64,000 nt of DNA from Flammula alnicola (lineage: Eukaryota > Basidiomycota > Agaricomycetes > Agaricales > Strophariaceae): contig JADNRV010000062.1 of assembly GCA_015499995.1 (NCBI GenBank), forward strand, positions 222,938 to 286,937, given 5' to 3'. The notes below the pieces were generated by a model, which was not told the DNA's origin, ran no database searches, and saw only the letters and a program-made list of their open reading frames with translations. A program made the position numbers and the translations under genes. Of this stretch, positions 20,959 through 34,655 are shown one piece after another (position 1 is the stretch's first letter; each line of letters begins with the position of its first letter).

Positions 20959-23900
20959 ATGGCTGCTATTACTCTACTTCGAGACCTTTTGAGGTCGCCG
21001 GATGAGGCCACGGTAGTTCTGGAGGCGACTCTGGTGACTACTTCCGAGAATCAAGACGCACACAATAGACGGGTTTTGGCCGTGGTATCTCATAAGGATG
21101 ATTGGGACCTTACTGAAGAAGGAAGGTGTGTGTCTGGTTGGGCTACTCAGTAACTGAGAACGCTGAGTTTATGTGGTTCTAGTCTGTTTATTTGCAAATA
21201 CAAGTCGGGTCTCAACGGGCGGCCAGACGAGCTCGATATACAGCGTGTTCTTCCAATCTATGGAGAATTCTCTATTGTTATCAGCCAGATGCGTCGTGGA
21301 ACTGTCGATCTTCGACCAGCGAAGTCCTCGACGTCTCTATTAGAGCAACCGCGTTCTGGTGAGAAGAGCTGGACACTCTGGAATCTACTATGCAGCTGAG
21401 GTAGCTTTATCCAGTCATCACTCTCACTGTGACACCCGCAGAAGGAATCCAGGATGATAGGCAGCCCCCGACGTTCTTCACCTACGATGTCCAAAGCTTG
21501 CGCAGTTTAGTTACCGAGTGCAAGCGCCTCAAAGAAGTGTCGGGTCGGTCTCCTAATCCTGCTGTCATACCAACTGATCGTTCTCTAAACGTTTCTGTTC
21601 TATAATTGGCCCCATCATCACCGCCCGCATAATTATCCAGATGTCGATGCTAATGCTGTGGTCAACCTCGCTTCATCGACAACCTACTTCAGCTGGCTAA
21701 AGCCATATTTCGAGAAACGCATGACGATTGCTACTCGTACGTCTTTGTTTCGTGGGCTGGTAGTGGTGGATCTGCTAGAGCTTCTGTCTACCAGTGACCT
21801 CAATGCCTCAGGATTTACGCCAGGTTAATCGGCCACTATCGGAACGCCTGTCCCCAGCATGCGCAGGACTCACGGGAGATGACCATGAAGACGCTCAAGT
21901 GATAAGGGACGACTGGATTCGCGCCAAAGCTAGAGGGATGTCAAGAACAGGTCGAAGGAATTTGAGGTGAGTGTGATTTGGATATTATTTTACTCCGGGC
22001 ACTGAGCGTAATGCTGTGGGCGCAGCTTGCGACTGGGTACTTTCAATGTCAACGGGAAGATGCCTTCTCAGGACCTATCCGCTTGGGTGCAGAAGAACGT
22101 TAATACGATCAAGAAAACTGCGGTTGAAGATGAATCACCATCACTCCCGCCAATGAGTAAGGTATCACCGATCTCTCTCGGGGAGGTCGTCATGAATCCT
22201 TTTGACCGGAGTACGTTTTGCCGACATCTTTTCAAACAACATAACGTTGATGAGCTCGATTAGTTCTTCACAACCCCAAGTCCGCTGCCTCAACCGAGGA
22301 GAAGGGAAAAGAGGAACAGTCATTACGGGTTGATCCCTCTGACCCAGATGATCCCGACATGCTCGTCCTTGGGTTTCAGGAGCTTGACCTTTCAACGGAG
22401 GCCTTGATATATTCAACTGGGACAGTCAGAGAAGACGCGTGGTGCCTTGCCGTCATTGCTTCGTTAGGAGAAAAGGCAGTGAAATATGAAAAGGTCAATT
22501 GTCTTTCTGCGCATGTTGGAAATTTTTATGGAATATCACTCTTCTTGCACATGCAGCTCGTTTCGAAGCAGTTAGTTGGGATGCTTCTTGTGATTTTCGT
22601 GAAAAAGGCACTTAAAGATTATTTCGGAGAAATCAAAACATCTGCTGCTGGGGCAGGCATTCTGGGTGTCATGGTTTGCTCGAACGCCTTGCCACATAGT
22701 CTCGTCATTAATTTCGTCGGTCGTTATTTAGGGAAACAAAGGAGGCATTGCCGTCCGTTTATCCTTCACCCCTCCCGTTTCCACCGCTGCGGAGAAGTCG
22801 TCCATCCGTTCCCCAGGAGCGACGACATTCACCTTTGTGAACGCACACCTAGCTGCATTTGATGAAATGGTGGATAAGCGGAACTCGGATTTTCAGGACC
22901 TTTCGAGGAGGTTGAGCTTTGAGGGTGTCGCGCCACGCTCCTCTTCGCCTGTGGCGGAGACCGAAGGGGGCGATGACCATGCGGTTGTGGATACGTCAAT
23001 GACGTCGGCGGTGTGGCTGCCCCCGCCGTTAAGCGTGTACGAAACGGACGTGCTATTTTGGATGGTAGGTTCAATACAAGTCTCATTTTTTTAATCTACA
23101 TATCTGACCATCTTCTCTATCCATATTGTTACATAGGGAGGTGCGTATTCGACTTGATTCCAAGTTCGCATGCTTTAATGATGTGTATGGATTAGACTTG
23201 AACTACAGAGTCGATATTCCAGACACTTCCATAAGGAGAATCCTCCGCGACGATGAATGGGAAAACGGGTCCAAGTTGAAAGCTTTACTCCGATTTGATC
23301 AAGTCAGTAAACCATGATATCGCATAGCGGTTAATCGGCGGCATTCTTATTGCGGATTGGGCAGCTTACGAAATCTATGCACGACAAGAAAGCGTTTGAG
23401 GGGTTCCAGGAGGCGCCTATTATGCACGTGCCGTACGTTTTTCGTCTTTCCGACTTGGCCAACTAGTTTGATTCCATTTTCCTCGTAGAACGTATCGGTT
23501 TAGCCCAGGCTTGACGATGGACAAGTTGGGCTACGATCTCAAGTGAGCGTGGGTTCGTACCGCAAGGCTCAGAAGGCTGATGCGTATGTGATTTTAGGAG
23601 AAAGCCTGCGTGGACGGATCGAATCCTGTACATGCATGGACCAACGTGCGAAGTAGATCAACTCTCGTACACTAGTCATCCGCAGATTAACATGAGCGAT
23701 CATCGGCCTGTTGCCGCTGATTTTTCTGTGGATGTATGTTCAGTCTCATCCTCCCTCGTTAACACCTTGCTGATGTGATAGGAATAGGTCGACGTATACG
23801 ATGTAGAAATGCTTCAAGCAAACGTCCGGAAGTTGTTGACTGATGTCCAACATCTTGATGGCGAAAGCACACATGACCGGGGAGGCCTAAAGATCGATGA

Positions 23901-25396
23901 TACCTACGTAGACTTCGAAAAGATTTCGTAAGTCCTTTCCTTGCATTTTCATGCCGTTAAAGAGACTCAATTTACCTTATGCATAGGTATGGAATCCCAG
24001 TAGAACGGAAGATCAAGGTTCGGAATATGAGCAAGGCATGTCGGAGGAGTATCACGTTCCTTGGCAATCGTTCCAAACGTTCACTCGTCTGCGCAGAGCC
24101 CGTGTGCCTTCCGATTCGTTCCTGTTCAACTCGATTCTCCAATTTGTAAGTGACTATATGTGCATAACCCCGATACTAGTCCATTTATATCTTCTTCTAG
24201 GTCCTGAATGGTTAAATATCTATCCTATGATGGTCCGTTTTCCACTGCATTCTCCGTGTAACCGCTGACGATCTTCCAGGGGGTACTTCTTCCAGATGAG
24301 GTTATGGATATCACCTTGAGCGCCTACGTCGACAATAATATCGCCTCCATTCTCAATCTGAGACCCAAAGACTTGAGCGGGACATTGATTTTGCATACGG
24401 TAATGGGGAAGGACCATTTTATATCGGTGTCAGGGGAATATCGTCAGTCTCTTCCTCTTCATTACAACAATTTATTATCGGGAGCGAGCTAAATTACTGC
24501 GATAGAGTATACCTGTTTCGCCAACAAACTCTCCCGACTGACGAGGCTCCGAGGCTCAATAAGATCGATGGAGTCGCCCAACGACCTCCTCCCGGAGAAT
24601 CACTCGATCAATGCACCCCGAGAGATAATGCGGCTCATCAATTGGATGATGACGGACACCACAAACGCGGTACCGGATCATCTACTGTTCGGTCGATCTC
24701 ATGTACTTACACTGGGCAGGGCGACATGTTCCTTGCTCGGGCCAACGAAAATATCGTGAAAAATATTAGAGAAGTAAGGATGGATATTTTTCTGCTTAAC
24801 AAGTCGAATTGAATCTTTCTATTGCCCTAGTGTCTGGATACAGGGGTCGAGTTTCCGTATAAGCCGGAAACTTCAAACCCGCAAATACCTATTGCGTTCG
24901 CTGCCACACTACTGGAACTTTTAGAGTCTCTATCCGACGCAATAATACCTGCGCCGTTGCACCCGCGGTGCCTGGAGATGACCAATCGTGATGAAGCATT
25001 CGAGGTGTGTCTTACCGTGCGTTCCCTTACACGCGGTCTTAATGATCTCCATCTTAGCTTCTCGATGCCCTACCGCCGGCGTCTGTTAATGTTCGTCCTG
25101 TTTTTGATATGAAATTTGACGGTCCGCGATGCGATCCTTACCAACAAAATCTCAATAGGTCTGGATTTCTGTCACTGCCTTCTTGCATTACATCTGTCAA
25201 GCCTCCAAGAACGAAGATCAAACAGAGCGTATTGGTAAGTCCCATTCCGTAAGATCCCACCTTGCAGATAGCCTGACCGCTATTCGACCCAGCGACCGTT
25301 CTCGCTCCCGTCCTTCTTCGTGACGATATCGCTTCCTTAACGCCGCCTATATCGCCCATTGGGAAGCGCAATTTCTTGTTGTACTTTATTAGTTGA
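20959..25396 (+). CDS. Inositol polyphosphate 5-phosphatase, OCRL/INPP5B type, with RhoGAP-like C-terminus
   Basis: Many short exons starting at MAAITLLRDLLRSPDEA. The N-terminal PH-like part (about the first 250 residues) is followed by the 5-phosphatase catalytic domain with motifs in order: LGTFNVNGK (about 22035), LGFQELDLS (22370), GNKGGIAVRL (22731, split by an intron), FVNAHLAAFDEM, DLNYRVDIPD, KPAWTDRILYM and SDHRPVAADFS. Next comes an ASH-like segment (VERKIKVRNMSK, LPDEVMDITLSAYVD) and a RhoGAP-like domain (NIRECLDTGVEFPY, ATLLELLESLSDAIIP, TVLAPVLLRDDIAS), ending NFLLYFIS at 25396. OCRL-type enzymes remove the 5-phosphate of PI(4,5)P2 and act at endosomes and Golgi; the GAP domain in this family is usually inactive and binds Rac/Cdc42. 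Motif order and catalytic residues indicate an intact enzyme. Some exon joints, mainly between 23600 and 24800, are not resolved. Confidence 0.9.
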
Positions 25397-26193
25397 TTAC
25401 AGGTGCGAGGATTAATGTATATGTATCTTTGAAACATTCCATAGAGTGGATATTAACTGCTCAAGTGTCGAGAAATCCGACGTCCACAAGGCACTTTGTT
25501 CTTATCGTAAATACCCTATGTACATAGTTGTTTTGCTGGAATAGAAATACCACCTAGTTTCTTTGAGCATGCAGTTCCGACTAGATGAAAGAAGACCATC
25601 GAACTAAATAAAATACAGCTAATGGACATCTCCATACTCGTTTACCTCGACCCACTCAACAACAACTCCAAGCCGCTCTATCTTAATACTTCCCTGGTCA
25701 CCAGTCAACGTTCAACGCTGAGCGCTGAAGTCCAGCACGGCAAGAAGGACCAACTCTATTCATCGAGCGATGGCAGAGATCCTCGGCTAGATTAGATTAG
25801 ATTAGATCAGAGGCTGTGCATGTCCATAGATAGATGCCAGCGGAACTCATGGTTGCCTCACCTCTTGCCTGCGACGCTATACTGCACGGCGTGCTCGACG
25901 CGCATGCCTCCTAGAGTCCAGTCTGATTGGACTGCTCCAACGGCATCTTCCAATTCTTCCAACGGGTTATCAGTGTGGCTTTGTTTGTACTGACAAGTGC
26001 AGGCAAGGTGGACGTTTGGCAAATGAATTCTTTTCAAGTTTGCAAATGGTTCAAGGGTCCTTTGTTCGACAAACTCCGCAAGCGACTGGATGCTGGTGGT
26101 CTCTGGCTTCGTTAACACCCTAGAAAACATGTTGAAATCGGCAGGAATCTTTCTTTCTTTCCTCCACCACCAAATTTCCCAGTAGGCACAAGT
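25397..26193. other. Intergenic spacer, with a small ATTAG-type microsatellite
   Basis: No coding frame is supported between the phosphatase and the glucanase. The only structure is a short ATTAG reiteration at 25794-25807 (GATTAGATTAGATTAG). The last 60 bp are a CT-rich leader before the glucanase ATG. Confidence 0.6.
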
Positions 26194-28993
26194 ATGGCTG
26201 AACGGCCCTTCTCAGTTGTGTCGAGCGAATCTGCCGCCCTCGCGGCCAACTTCCCTTTACCCAACGACGATTCTGCCTCTTCCATCCGCGAACCTCGTGC
26301 ACCCTACCTCTCCGAAGTCGCCCCCGCCACGACAGAATCGCCACGAGACTCTAAGACCTTCCTGCAGGCAACTCCTAATGATTCTGGGATGCTTCTTGCA
26401 AGCAAGTATCAACCATTGCCGCAAGAAGACCCTGGCGCAACCGATACTAAAGCCAAACGCCGTCCACTCCTTCTCGTCTTCATTGCCTGCTTTGCTCTCG
26501 TAGTAGTGGCTCTTGCGGTCATGCTACCTGTATATTTGACTGTTATTAGGCCACACTCTTCGTCGACGGCGCAGCGACCTGCAACAGCTGCAGGTCCAAC
26601 AACTGCTGGCGGTGGCGGCGAGAGCCCGACCACTCCAATATCAGCAGAAGCGATTACTGGAGGTGATGGATCGACCGTCAAAGCCGGCGACGGGTCAACC
26701 TTTACCTACAGGAACCAGTTTGGTGGAATTTGTAAGTTTTTTTTTTGTTTTCGTTAGCGAGGCGGAGATTGTTGGGTTGTTCGTCATGCGGGGTCCACCG
26801 CCTAAAGTGCGACTTTGCTAGATGAGCTATTTTTATCGAGGCTTCCTTAATGAAAGATCGACGCCTTAAGCCAAATTCTGACGCCGTCTTGTTGCCAGGG
26901 TATGCCGATCCCAACGATCCTTACAACAACAATGCATATCCAAACTCATGGACTCCGCCTCTCAACCAGAGTTGGAACTTTGGTACAAATCGTATATATG
27001 GGTACGCAAGCAATACATCTACCGCCGCAGAACACCTAATTGATTATCATCGTGTCTTCCAGTGTCAACCTTGGTGGCTGGTTCGTTCTCGAGCCTTTTA
27101 TTACCCCAGTGTTATACCAAAAATACCCCGGTGCTACCGACGAATGGAGCCTCAGCACCTTGATGGCGGCCGATACTGCCAACGGTGGTTTAAACCAGCT
27201 CGAGGACCATTATAAGACTTTTATCGTGAGTGCAATGGATTATCCTCGTCGGTGATGTGCCATGCCTGATTGTGTGCGATCTTCGACCCCAGACCGAACA
27301 AGATATCGCGGAGATTGCGGGCGCTGGGTTGAACTGGGTTAGATTGCCAATTCCCTTTTGGGCCATTGATAAGTGGGGTGATGAACCTTTCCTCGCCAAG
27401 ACTTCCTGGAAGTAAGTAAATTGCATCCTCGACGGCCGTCGACCACTTAATTCCCGCTTTCATGCGCAGATACATCGTTCAAGCTCTCCAATGGTGTAGA
27501 AAGTATGGTATCCGCGTTAAGTTTGACCTGCATACCATCCCAGGATCACAAAACGGTCTGTCCCTTTGCAAGCCCGAAGACAGGGGTTATATCTAACAAT
27601 GACGTCCAGGATACAACCACTCAGGAAAGGGAGGCCAAGTCAACTTCCTCATGGGCGTTATGGGAATAGCCAACGCCCAGCGGGCAATGAATTATATTCG
27701 TATCATCACCGAGTTCATATCTCAGCCTGAGTGGAAGGATGTCGTCCCAGTATTCGGTATCATGAACGAGGCCCTGATTTCTGAAATTGGAGTCACTGAG
27801 CTGCGTAGCTTGTGAGTCTGTTCTCGTATTTTTCTCGATTCCAGCACCTGATGCGCAATTTGAAGCTATGTCGAAGTCTATGATATGATACGCGGCATTA
27901 CTGGTGTTGGCGAGGGCAAAGGACCGTTCATTAGCATTCACGATGGATTCGAAGGGGCTGACCCTAGTCCATGGGCTGGTTTCATGAGTGGATCGGATCG
28001 GATTGCTTTAGATATGCATCCTTACTTTGCCTTTGGCGGAGGACCCGCCCTTGCTCCCATTGATACTGGTGTTGGTCCGAACGCTGGTGGAACCTGGCCA
28101 CAGACAGCCTGCAATGTATTGGCTTCCTACACGAACAGAAGGCAAGCCGTGTATCTCATCAGCCTAAAAGTAACAGACTGAGATTCTTCATGTAGTCGAA
28201 TTGGGTTTGGAGTTACGTTTGCTGGCGAATGGAGCAATGGTATCAACGATTGCGGTTTGTTCTTGAGGAGCGTTGGCGGCACCCCAACCTATGGCGGCAA
28301 TTGCTCGGACTGGCAAGACTCCACCAACTGGACTGCTGGAACCAAGGCAGGTATTCAAGCATTTGCGGAGGCCAGTATGGATTCGCTTCGGGATTGGTTC
28401 TTCTGGACTTGGAAGGTGCGTTTTTTTTATTGACGACGTTGTTGCCTTTTCCGTGCTCACACCTGTCGAAACCTTCTTTCGGATAGGTCGCCAATTCCAC
28501 TGCTGGAATCGTCGAGTCGCCTCTATGGTCATACCAACTTGGTCTTCAACAAGGTTGGATGCCGACTGACCCCAGGACAGCGATTGGCAAATGCGGTCCC
28601 TCATCCGGACCAGTGTTTGATGGAACCTACGACTCGTGGATGACGGGTGGTGCTGGCGCAGGCACGATTGCAGCAGCCCAGACTGCACAATACCCATACC
28701 CGCCTGCCAATCTTCAGAGCACGCCAGTCGGCCCCTTGCCCGTTTACACTTCCACTGGGTCTATCGCCACTCTGCCAGCGCCGACTTTCACAGACACGAA
28801 GGGAAAGCCTATCAGTTCTGGTGACGATGGATGGTTCAACCCAAATGATAGTCAGCCTGGCCCGACGCCCATTCCCGGTTGTAACTACCCTGACCCGTGG
28901 AACGCGCTTGCTGTTCCTGTACCCGCCGGATGTACAGGAGGCGTCGACGCGGCATTGCCAGCCGCCATCACACCCCCGCCCAGCCAACGTTAA
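26194..28993 (+). CDS. Membrane-anchored GH5_9 exo-beta-1,3-glucanase
   Basis: Exon 1 encodes a cytosolic Ser/Pro-rich tail of about 90 residues, then one transmembrane segment (LLLVFIACFALVVVALAVML) and a Thr/Gly-rich linker: a type II membrane protein. Downstream exons give the GH5 fold: WYADPNDPYNNNAYPNSWTP, GVNLGGWFVLEPFITP, GLNWVRLPIPFWAI, VKFDLHTIPGSQNG, GIMNEAL with the acid/base Glu, ALDMHPYFAF, and VTFAGEWSNGINDCG with the nucleophile Glu. The C-terminal extension is Pro-rich and ends PPPSQR (stop 28991-28993). Fungal GH5_9 enzymes cleave beta-1,3-glucan and remodel the cell wall. Both catalytic glutamates are present and all exon junctions are plausible. The first intron (about 26732-26900) is unusually long for this window. 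Confidence 0.92.
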
Positions 28994-29617
28994 TGAGCCT
29001 CAAAAACACTCTTTGAACGCTGAACGGACTCGTGACTGAGCGCTGAGCTTTTCAAAGCACACTTCTTCATGTTTGACCAATGTACTCTTTAGAAACATAC
29101 TTACATAACTTGACTTTATCACACTTGTACTACTTACTAGCTGCCCGCCTTTGGCCTTGGACGGTCGATTCATACCTACCTATACTTACCATCGTTTCTG
29201 GGATTTTTTGGGGACTTTTTTTGTGCCTGTATATCTTACATGTACTGAACGTACATAGGACCTTACTGGACCTTACTTCTGCTCATGTTCCCCATTGTCT
29301 AGATAAGGAAATGTGAAGCTAGGAACAGGCAGCGCGCCCGCGTTCTCGAGAGAAAAGAGGTCGTCTCCGGGAACGCAGGGAGATCACGATACCTTGAGTG
29401 TTAATGTAAATTTAACTGGGTAACATACTGAATACCTATAACCCCCAATTCCCGGTCTTGACTCGAACCCTCGTGCCATTCTCGACAGTATTTCAAAATT
29501 TCGATCAGGGATTTTTTATATCAAAGAGGGGTTTGCCTGATAGGCTTCAGTAGAACGACGGTCACAAGTATGGGGTTTCCTTGTATTATAGAAGAAGATT
29601 GACAAACTAAAATACAC
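28994..29617. other. Intergenic region with the left copy of a direct repeat
   Basis: Contains the glucanase 3' region and, at 29402-29503, the first copy of a roughly 100-bp direct repeat whose second copy is at 31481-31583. No gene was recognised. Confidence 0.5.
29402..29503 (+). repeat. Direct repeat flanking F-box copy P1, left copy
   Basis: Shares TAACATACTGAATA, CTATAACCCC, GACTCGAACCCTCGTGCC and ATTTCAAA with 31481-31583, at roughly 85% identity by eye. The two copies lie on either side of the minus-strand F-box gene, which suggests mobilisation or duplication of the segment, or two solo repeat copies. Confidence 0.75.
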
Positions 29618-31304
29618 CTAATGGTCCTCTTGCGACCTGTGTGGTTCTTCCAAATCAACAAGAACGCCAAGCTGCTCTATTTTTCCGATGCCTTCTTCAA
29701 AACCCGGGCCCTCGCAGTCCTTGAATTTAACAGTACCAATTGGCACTCCCATCTCTGCTCGTTGGCGCAACAATTTAAGGAGGTCTTCCATGGAAAGTTG
29801 GTGGCCGATACGTTCGGCATCGAAACAGAATGAAATTTCGGTCAGACGAGGGAGGAGCACAACTTGATCGCCTATTTCTGAGTTGTTAATACGAGCACTG
29901 AGCAGCGGAAGTAGATAGTGGAACGTATGGATTATATTCATGCGCAGAGTCTCGACTTTCGGGAAGGAAAGTAAAATGTCAACAAGCAGGCGTCCCGCGA
30001 CAATTGAAGGCTGGAGATTGGTGAGGGTAAGGAAGATGTCACTTGCGTCTGAACCGACGATTTTTAAGAGGGAAAGGAAGGGAAGAAGTGTATCCGTGAA
30101 ATCCATGGCGTTTTCTGAGGACCACTGGAGAAAGAAGCGACCTTTCCCTGATTGGTGATGATAGGCATTATGCAACGAAAGTTCTGTAGAATAGATCGAC
30201 AATGAAATGGGTTCTCCCCTAGACACTGCCCCCACAGATCTCAGTATTCGGTCGAGAGCCGAAGTCATTAAGCGGAAGTGATCGTTGACAGCGACGTCGA
30301 AGCATCTGATATCCATATTGCAGTCTGAAGGAACTTTGAGATAGGTGAGGATCACGCTGCATGATGTGAGGTTCCCGACGAGCATGACGGACTCGAGTTG
30401 CGGCAGACTGACATCCTCGGTGGGTAGGGCCAACATCTCGCCTGTAGTTTCCCAGACACAATACACCAACTCGAGGTTTTTGAGTTTCGGCATGCCTTCA
30501 AGGGCGCGCAGCCATGCTACAGCTGTAAGGTCCCGATGTGCACGAGACCTCATGCAGGCAAATGTACTCGCTACTGAGAGTGAGGTAAGATTTTGGAGGG
30601 GAAGATATTCAGGTTGGCATGTGAATCCTAGGAGATGGAATGTTCGAAGCTGAGGAACAGGTCCCGAAAAAAAGGGTTGTAGGCAATGCTAAGTCCTCGT
30701 ACTCTTGGTAAAACTCGCGAAGGAGAGAAAAGGACTGTAAGTTGTGCAACGGTTGCGTTAACGCTGACGCCAAACTCTCCCATTGTGATTTGTTGGTTTT
30801 AATGGCTAATACACGGGATCTGTTGATGAGTGGTAAAGCCATGTTGAAGATGTCGTCCGCGATATTGATTCCCACTGAAAGATCATCCAGCACGTCAAGA
30901 AGGGACCCACTCTCAGCCTTCCCATGCCACAGCGTCTCCGGATTCTGACTGGTTATTGATGGGACAACAACGTTGAGAGGGGCAGATCCTGTGCGCGAAA
31001 CTACTTCCTCTATCCATGGCAAAGGATCCCCAAAATCCAAAGAGGCCGCCCAGATCATCGGGAATCCGAGCGTGACCTGCCTCCATTTATGGAACACTTG
31101 CGACGTCCTTCGTGTCGTCTGGCTGGGACGATGTGTGCGTTCGAAATCGAGAGAGGCATTCAGCATGAATATTCTCGACAAAATGTCGTCGTCGAGTGTT
31201 GAAACCAGGGCTTTGGAATTGAATAGACGGAGGTCATCTACAGTTGGTAGATTAGGAGGAGTCAAGGTGAACTCGATGTCGTCAAAGAGGGGATCGTAAG
31301 ACAT
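29618..31304 (-). pseudogene. F-box protein paralogue P1 (one frameshift)
   Basis: Starts MSYDPLFDDIEFTLTPPNLP at 31304. F-box text follows (DDDILSRIFMLNASLDFERT, QVFHKWRQVTLGFPMIWAA), then a leucine-rich C-terminus ending EEPHRSQEDH at 29618. The frame breaks near 30663, where a run of seven T adds one base relative to its paralogue P2; the rest continues in a shifted frame from about 30560. Outside that point the gene is open to the end, so either it is a recent pseudogene or the homopolymer is a sequencing error. The family are F-box adaptors of ubiquitin ligases. P2 lies 4 kb away in the opposite orientation; homology extends through 5' and 3' untranslated sequence. Confidence 0.78.
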
Positions 31305-31480
31305 GAGTTGAAAGCTTCAAGATGTTGAGGAAGAAAATGAAGGTATGTATCGTGAGAGGACAAGCGCACGGTGTCATTAGTTCACTGGCATATCGCCGAT
31401 ATATTGGGCAAGTGATGCCAGCAATCAATATGGCACAGGTTTCCCGGTACGTTAGAATCAAACAATTTGCGACTAATTGT

Positions 31481-31583
31481 CAATGTAAATTTACCTGGGT
31501 AACATACTGAATAGCTATAACCCCAAATTCGCAGTTTTAGACTCGAACCCTCGTGCCCTTCTCAACGATATTTCAAATTTTCG
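31481..31583 (+). repeat. Direct repeat flanking F-box copy P1, right copy
   Basis: Second copy of the repeat at 29402-29503, same orientation, located upstream of the P1 start codon. Confidence 0.75.
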
Positions 31584-31874
31584 GAGAAAACTAGAGAAAA
31601 ACAGCGTGTGCTGTATGTTGTCAATTATGTGCGCCAGTGCACCGCAAAATCGTGAACTGAAGGCAGATATGCATGCTCGAGGTGACCGACTCCCGGGTGG
31701 CCAAGCTTGTATACGAAAATGAAATTAAGTACAAAGTCGATTGGACGTTGACGATAGCTAGGGTAACAATTATAAAGCAATATATAGAGTAAGGTAGTAT
31801 AAGTAGTACATCACCGATAATCTATAGCGGTGTGTTTCTTTTCTATAGAGTGAGTGACGCGTAGAGTGTGAAAG

Positions 31875-33694
31875 CTATGAAGCCAACACAGGTATCGAGG
31901 GCACCAAGGCCTCGGGTGCAAGACGCGCCCTTTTCGTGTCTTCGGTCCCTTCGGGAGATTCGTCTAGAGGTCGTTTTGGGTTTGTCGGCGCACTGGCAGC
32001 AGGAGCAGGAGTAGGAGTTACATCTTCCGCTGGTGGTGCTAGAGTAGCTTGTGCCGCAGCTGATATTCAAAAAACCAGTTTCATTGAGCGATGTACGACG
32101 GAGCAGCAGAATATAGAAAGTACTCACCATATGCTTTTTTCTGCTCTGCAGAGGGGCGGAAGTACGGTTGTGCGAGCCAGTGTGGCATCACCTTGATTCC
32201 TGTTATAGGTTCAACGGTGATAAGGTCCTTCAGTGTTGTACCCTCCGCCGCCTTCGCATCGGGCTACAAGCACACAGCGACCACCACAATTCATCAGCAA
32301 CATAAACGACAAAAAAGACCCAAACAAAAACGGTACATACCTCCATCCGCTCCTTCATCTCATTACACACGTCAACATAAGCCTGCAAGCACTCCTTCAT
32401 ATTCTTCGGGCTAATCCTGACTTTACCCAACTTCTCCCTCAGATCCTGCTCTTTAACCAGCCCCGGCCGCAGGATCTTGAACAAATGCCCCTTGATCCCG
32501 CTCACGCTCGTCGTCGTCTTCAAGTCCTTAACGATCTCGAGGTACTCCAGCGCTAGATCCACGTGGCGTGGATGGCGCACGAGCATCTGCGCGTCCGAGT
32601 CGTAGGCCGGGGAGTCGAGCGGGTGCTCGATGCCGGCGAAGAGCGCGGGGTTGTATAGCTGGCCTTCGGCGCTCATGACGCCGTCGGCGCCGGTGGCTTT
32701 GAGGCAGGCGTCGATGTCGGCTTGGTAGAGGATGTTGCCGTTGGCGAAGACGGGGACGGAAACGGCTTGTTTGACGGCTCGGATTTTGTCCCAGTCTGCT
32801 AGGCCCTGGAGCGTAGGAAAGATAAATACAGATGGTCTGCGGAGAGAAGAGATAGGACGTACAGTATTCTGTCCCCTCTGCTCGCGTAATCGTCCATGGC
32901 AAGTGATAATCTGCGCTCCAGCTCTTTCCAACATTTTTGCATACTCGACAGTCTTCTCTATCGTTGGGAATACGCGAAATTTGGCGGTGACGGGTATAGA
33001 GAGATTCACATGGAGAATATTAACTGAAAAGGAGAGTCAATATTAGAACACACACTCGGCACGCCTCAGCATGACTCACTGAGCTTATAAATCAGATCCC
33101 AATCATCCTGCAAGAACGATCCATAGCGGCCCCGCTTCGCGATATCCTGCGGACACCCAAGATTGAGATCCACCGCATCACAGTGCTTCTCCACCACCTT
33201 GGCCGAAATCAGCAACTGCTCTGGGTCGTTTGCGCAAAACTGGACGATCAGTGGCCGATCGGTCGTGGGGTCGCCTTCTTCGCCAGATATTAAGTCAAAG
33301 TTCGCATTGCGGTACGTCTTGTTGTTGGCGTCCACGAACATCTGTATTTGGTGTTATATTTAAGTAGAAAAGAAGGACAGAGGGATGAAAGGACCTTGGC
33401 ATTGATCATAGGTGTGTATATGAGCTACAACCGATAGTTTTTAATATCCAGAACTTGAAAATCATAGAAGCACCACTGCCTACCTGAGCCCCATATCGTC
33501 TAGACAATCTCCTCCATGCCTACATCACGAATAAATACTCAGTCGCCGCCCAAGAAAAAAGGTAGACGTACCAGCTCACTCTGATCGACCATAGGTGCAA
33601 CGATGTATTTCGGGCTTCCCAGCACATCGCGATAGAACTGGTATCCACCCGGCTTCTTGGGTATGGAGGTTATATTCGATCCCACTTCTGACAT
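31875..33694 (-). CDS. tRNA-dihydrouridine synthase, Dus1 type
   Basis: Exon 1 begins [20 protein letters not shown] and reaches [20 protein letters not shown]. The next exons read [54 protein letters not shown] with the catalytic Cys of the GCP motif, [76 protein letters not shown] and [15 protein letters not shown]. The C-terminal extension is charged ([18 protein letters not shown]) with the stop at 31875-31877. Dus1 is an FMN/NADPH enzyme that reduces U16/U17 in the tRNA D-loop. All core motifs are present and the gene appears intact, with about seven exons. Its upstream region (about 33700-33860) is shared with the divergent F-box-like remnant. Confidence 0.9.
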
Positions 33695-33898
33695 GATGGC
33701 TCGTATAGAGGCGCGGAGCGCGCTGAAGGCGCCTTGGAAAAGCGATATGATGGTAGAAGAAAGTGAAGGGTATATTTGGCGTTGTTGTCATCTCTCGCCC
33801 ATCTGCTTTGAACCACTCCTCGACTCCTCCTCAACCACTTCCACATAGGCCGAATAGTCTCGCAACGTCTCAAGATACCCCTACCTTGTTCGCCGTCC

Positions 33899-34655
33899 TT
33901 GCATCCTAGAGTGAATATCCACGCCATTTTCGGCCCGATTCCGTTTCTTGTTGGAGGAGTTTGCAGGACCTGGCGACGTATCACACATTCCACCCCACGT
34001 CTATGGAGTATTATCCGCCTTTCCTTCTCGGAAGCGATGTATGAAACACAAGTACTACTGCTTCAAGAGTGGGTTGAACGATCTCGAAACCATCCCTTAC
34101 AAATATATCTTGACACCCCGGACAATTTTACACCGTCCTGGGACTCTGTAGAAAGCTTCCAGCTTCTCCTCAAAGCCTCCTATCGATGGCAAATTCTTGA
34201 TAGTTACACATTTACTGGTGCGATGCGCGAAGAGTCCTTTCCATTGCTATCCTCTCCAACTCTTCGGACCTTCAAGTTCCGATTTGGACGTTTGGTGCTT
34301 CAACAAGCCACCAACAGTGCGAAACCTCGAAATTCACGGTGGTTCTAAACCCACGAATCTTGACATCAAATGGGCCTTCCTTTGTGATTTGGATGCCGTA
34401 TATGCTTTGCGGTGCTGCTACGCTCTGCGTCTTGACGGTCCTCGACTCGTCTGGGACAGTATTAACACCTACTGACCATCCAACCCACCTACCAGATCCC
34501 AAAATTCTCAATTGCTGGGCGCAATAGCGGTACCTGCCCTGGAGCGTCTTAAGCTCTTGATTCATCCCACCTCGGAGCAATGGATTGCTCATCTTTCTGG
34601 CTTTTTTGAGCGGTCAGCATGTCCGTTGTCAGATGTCTCTATTCCAGAGACTTGA
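33899..34655 (+). pseudogene. F-box-family remnant without the F-box start
   Basis: The open frame has GGVCRTWRRITHSTPRLWS, the segment that follows the F-box in agaricomycete F-box proteins, then WVERSRNHPLQIYLDTPDNF and LSSPTLRTFKF. The frame is later lost: NLEIHGGSKPTN and PALERLKLLIHPTSEQWIAH are in other frames, and the last ends DVSIPET at 34655. No F-box motif precedes it. Several frame changes and the absence of a credible N-terminus indicate a decayed copy of a different subfamily from its neighbours P1 and P2. Confidence 0.6.
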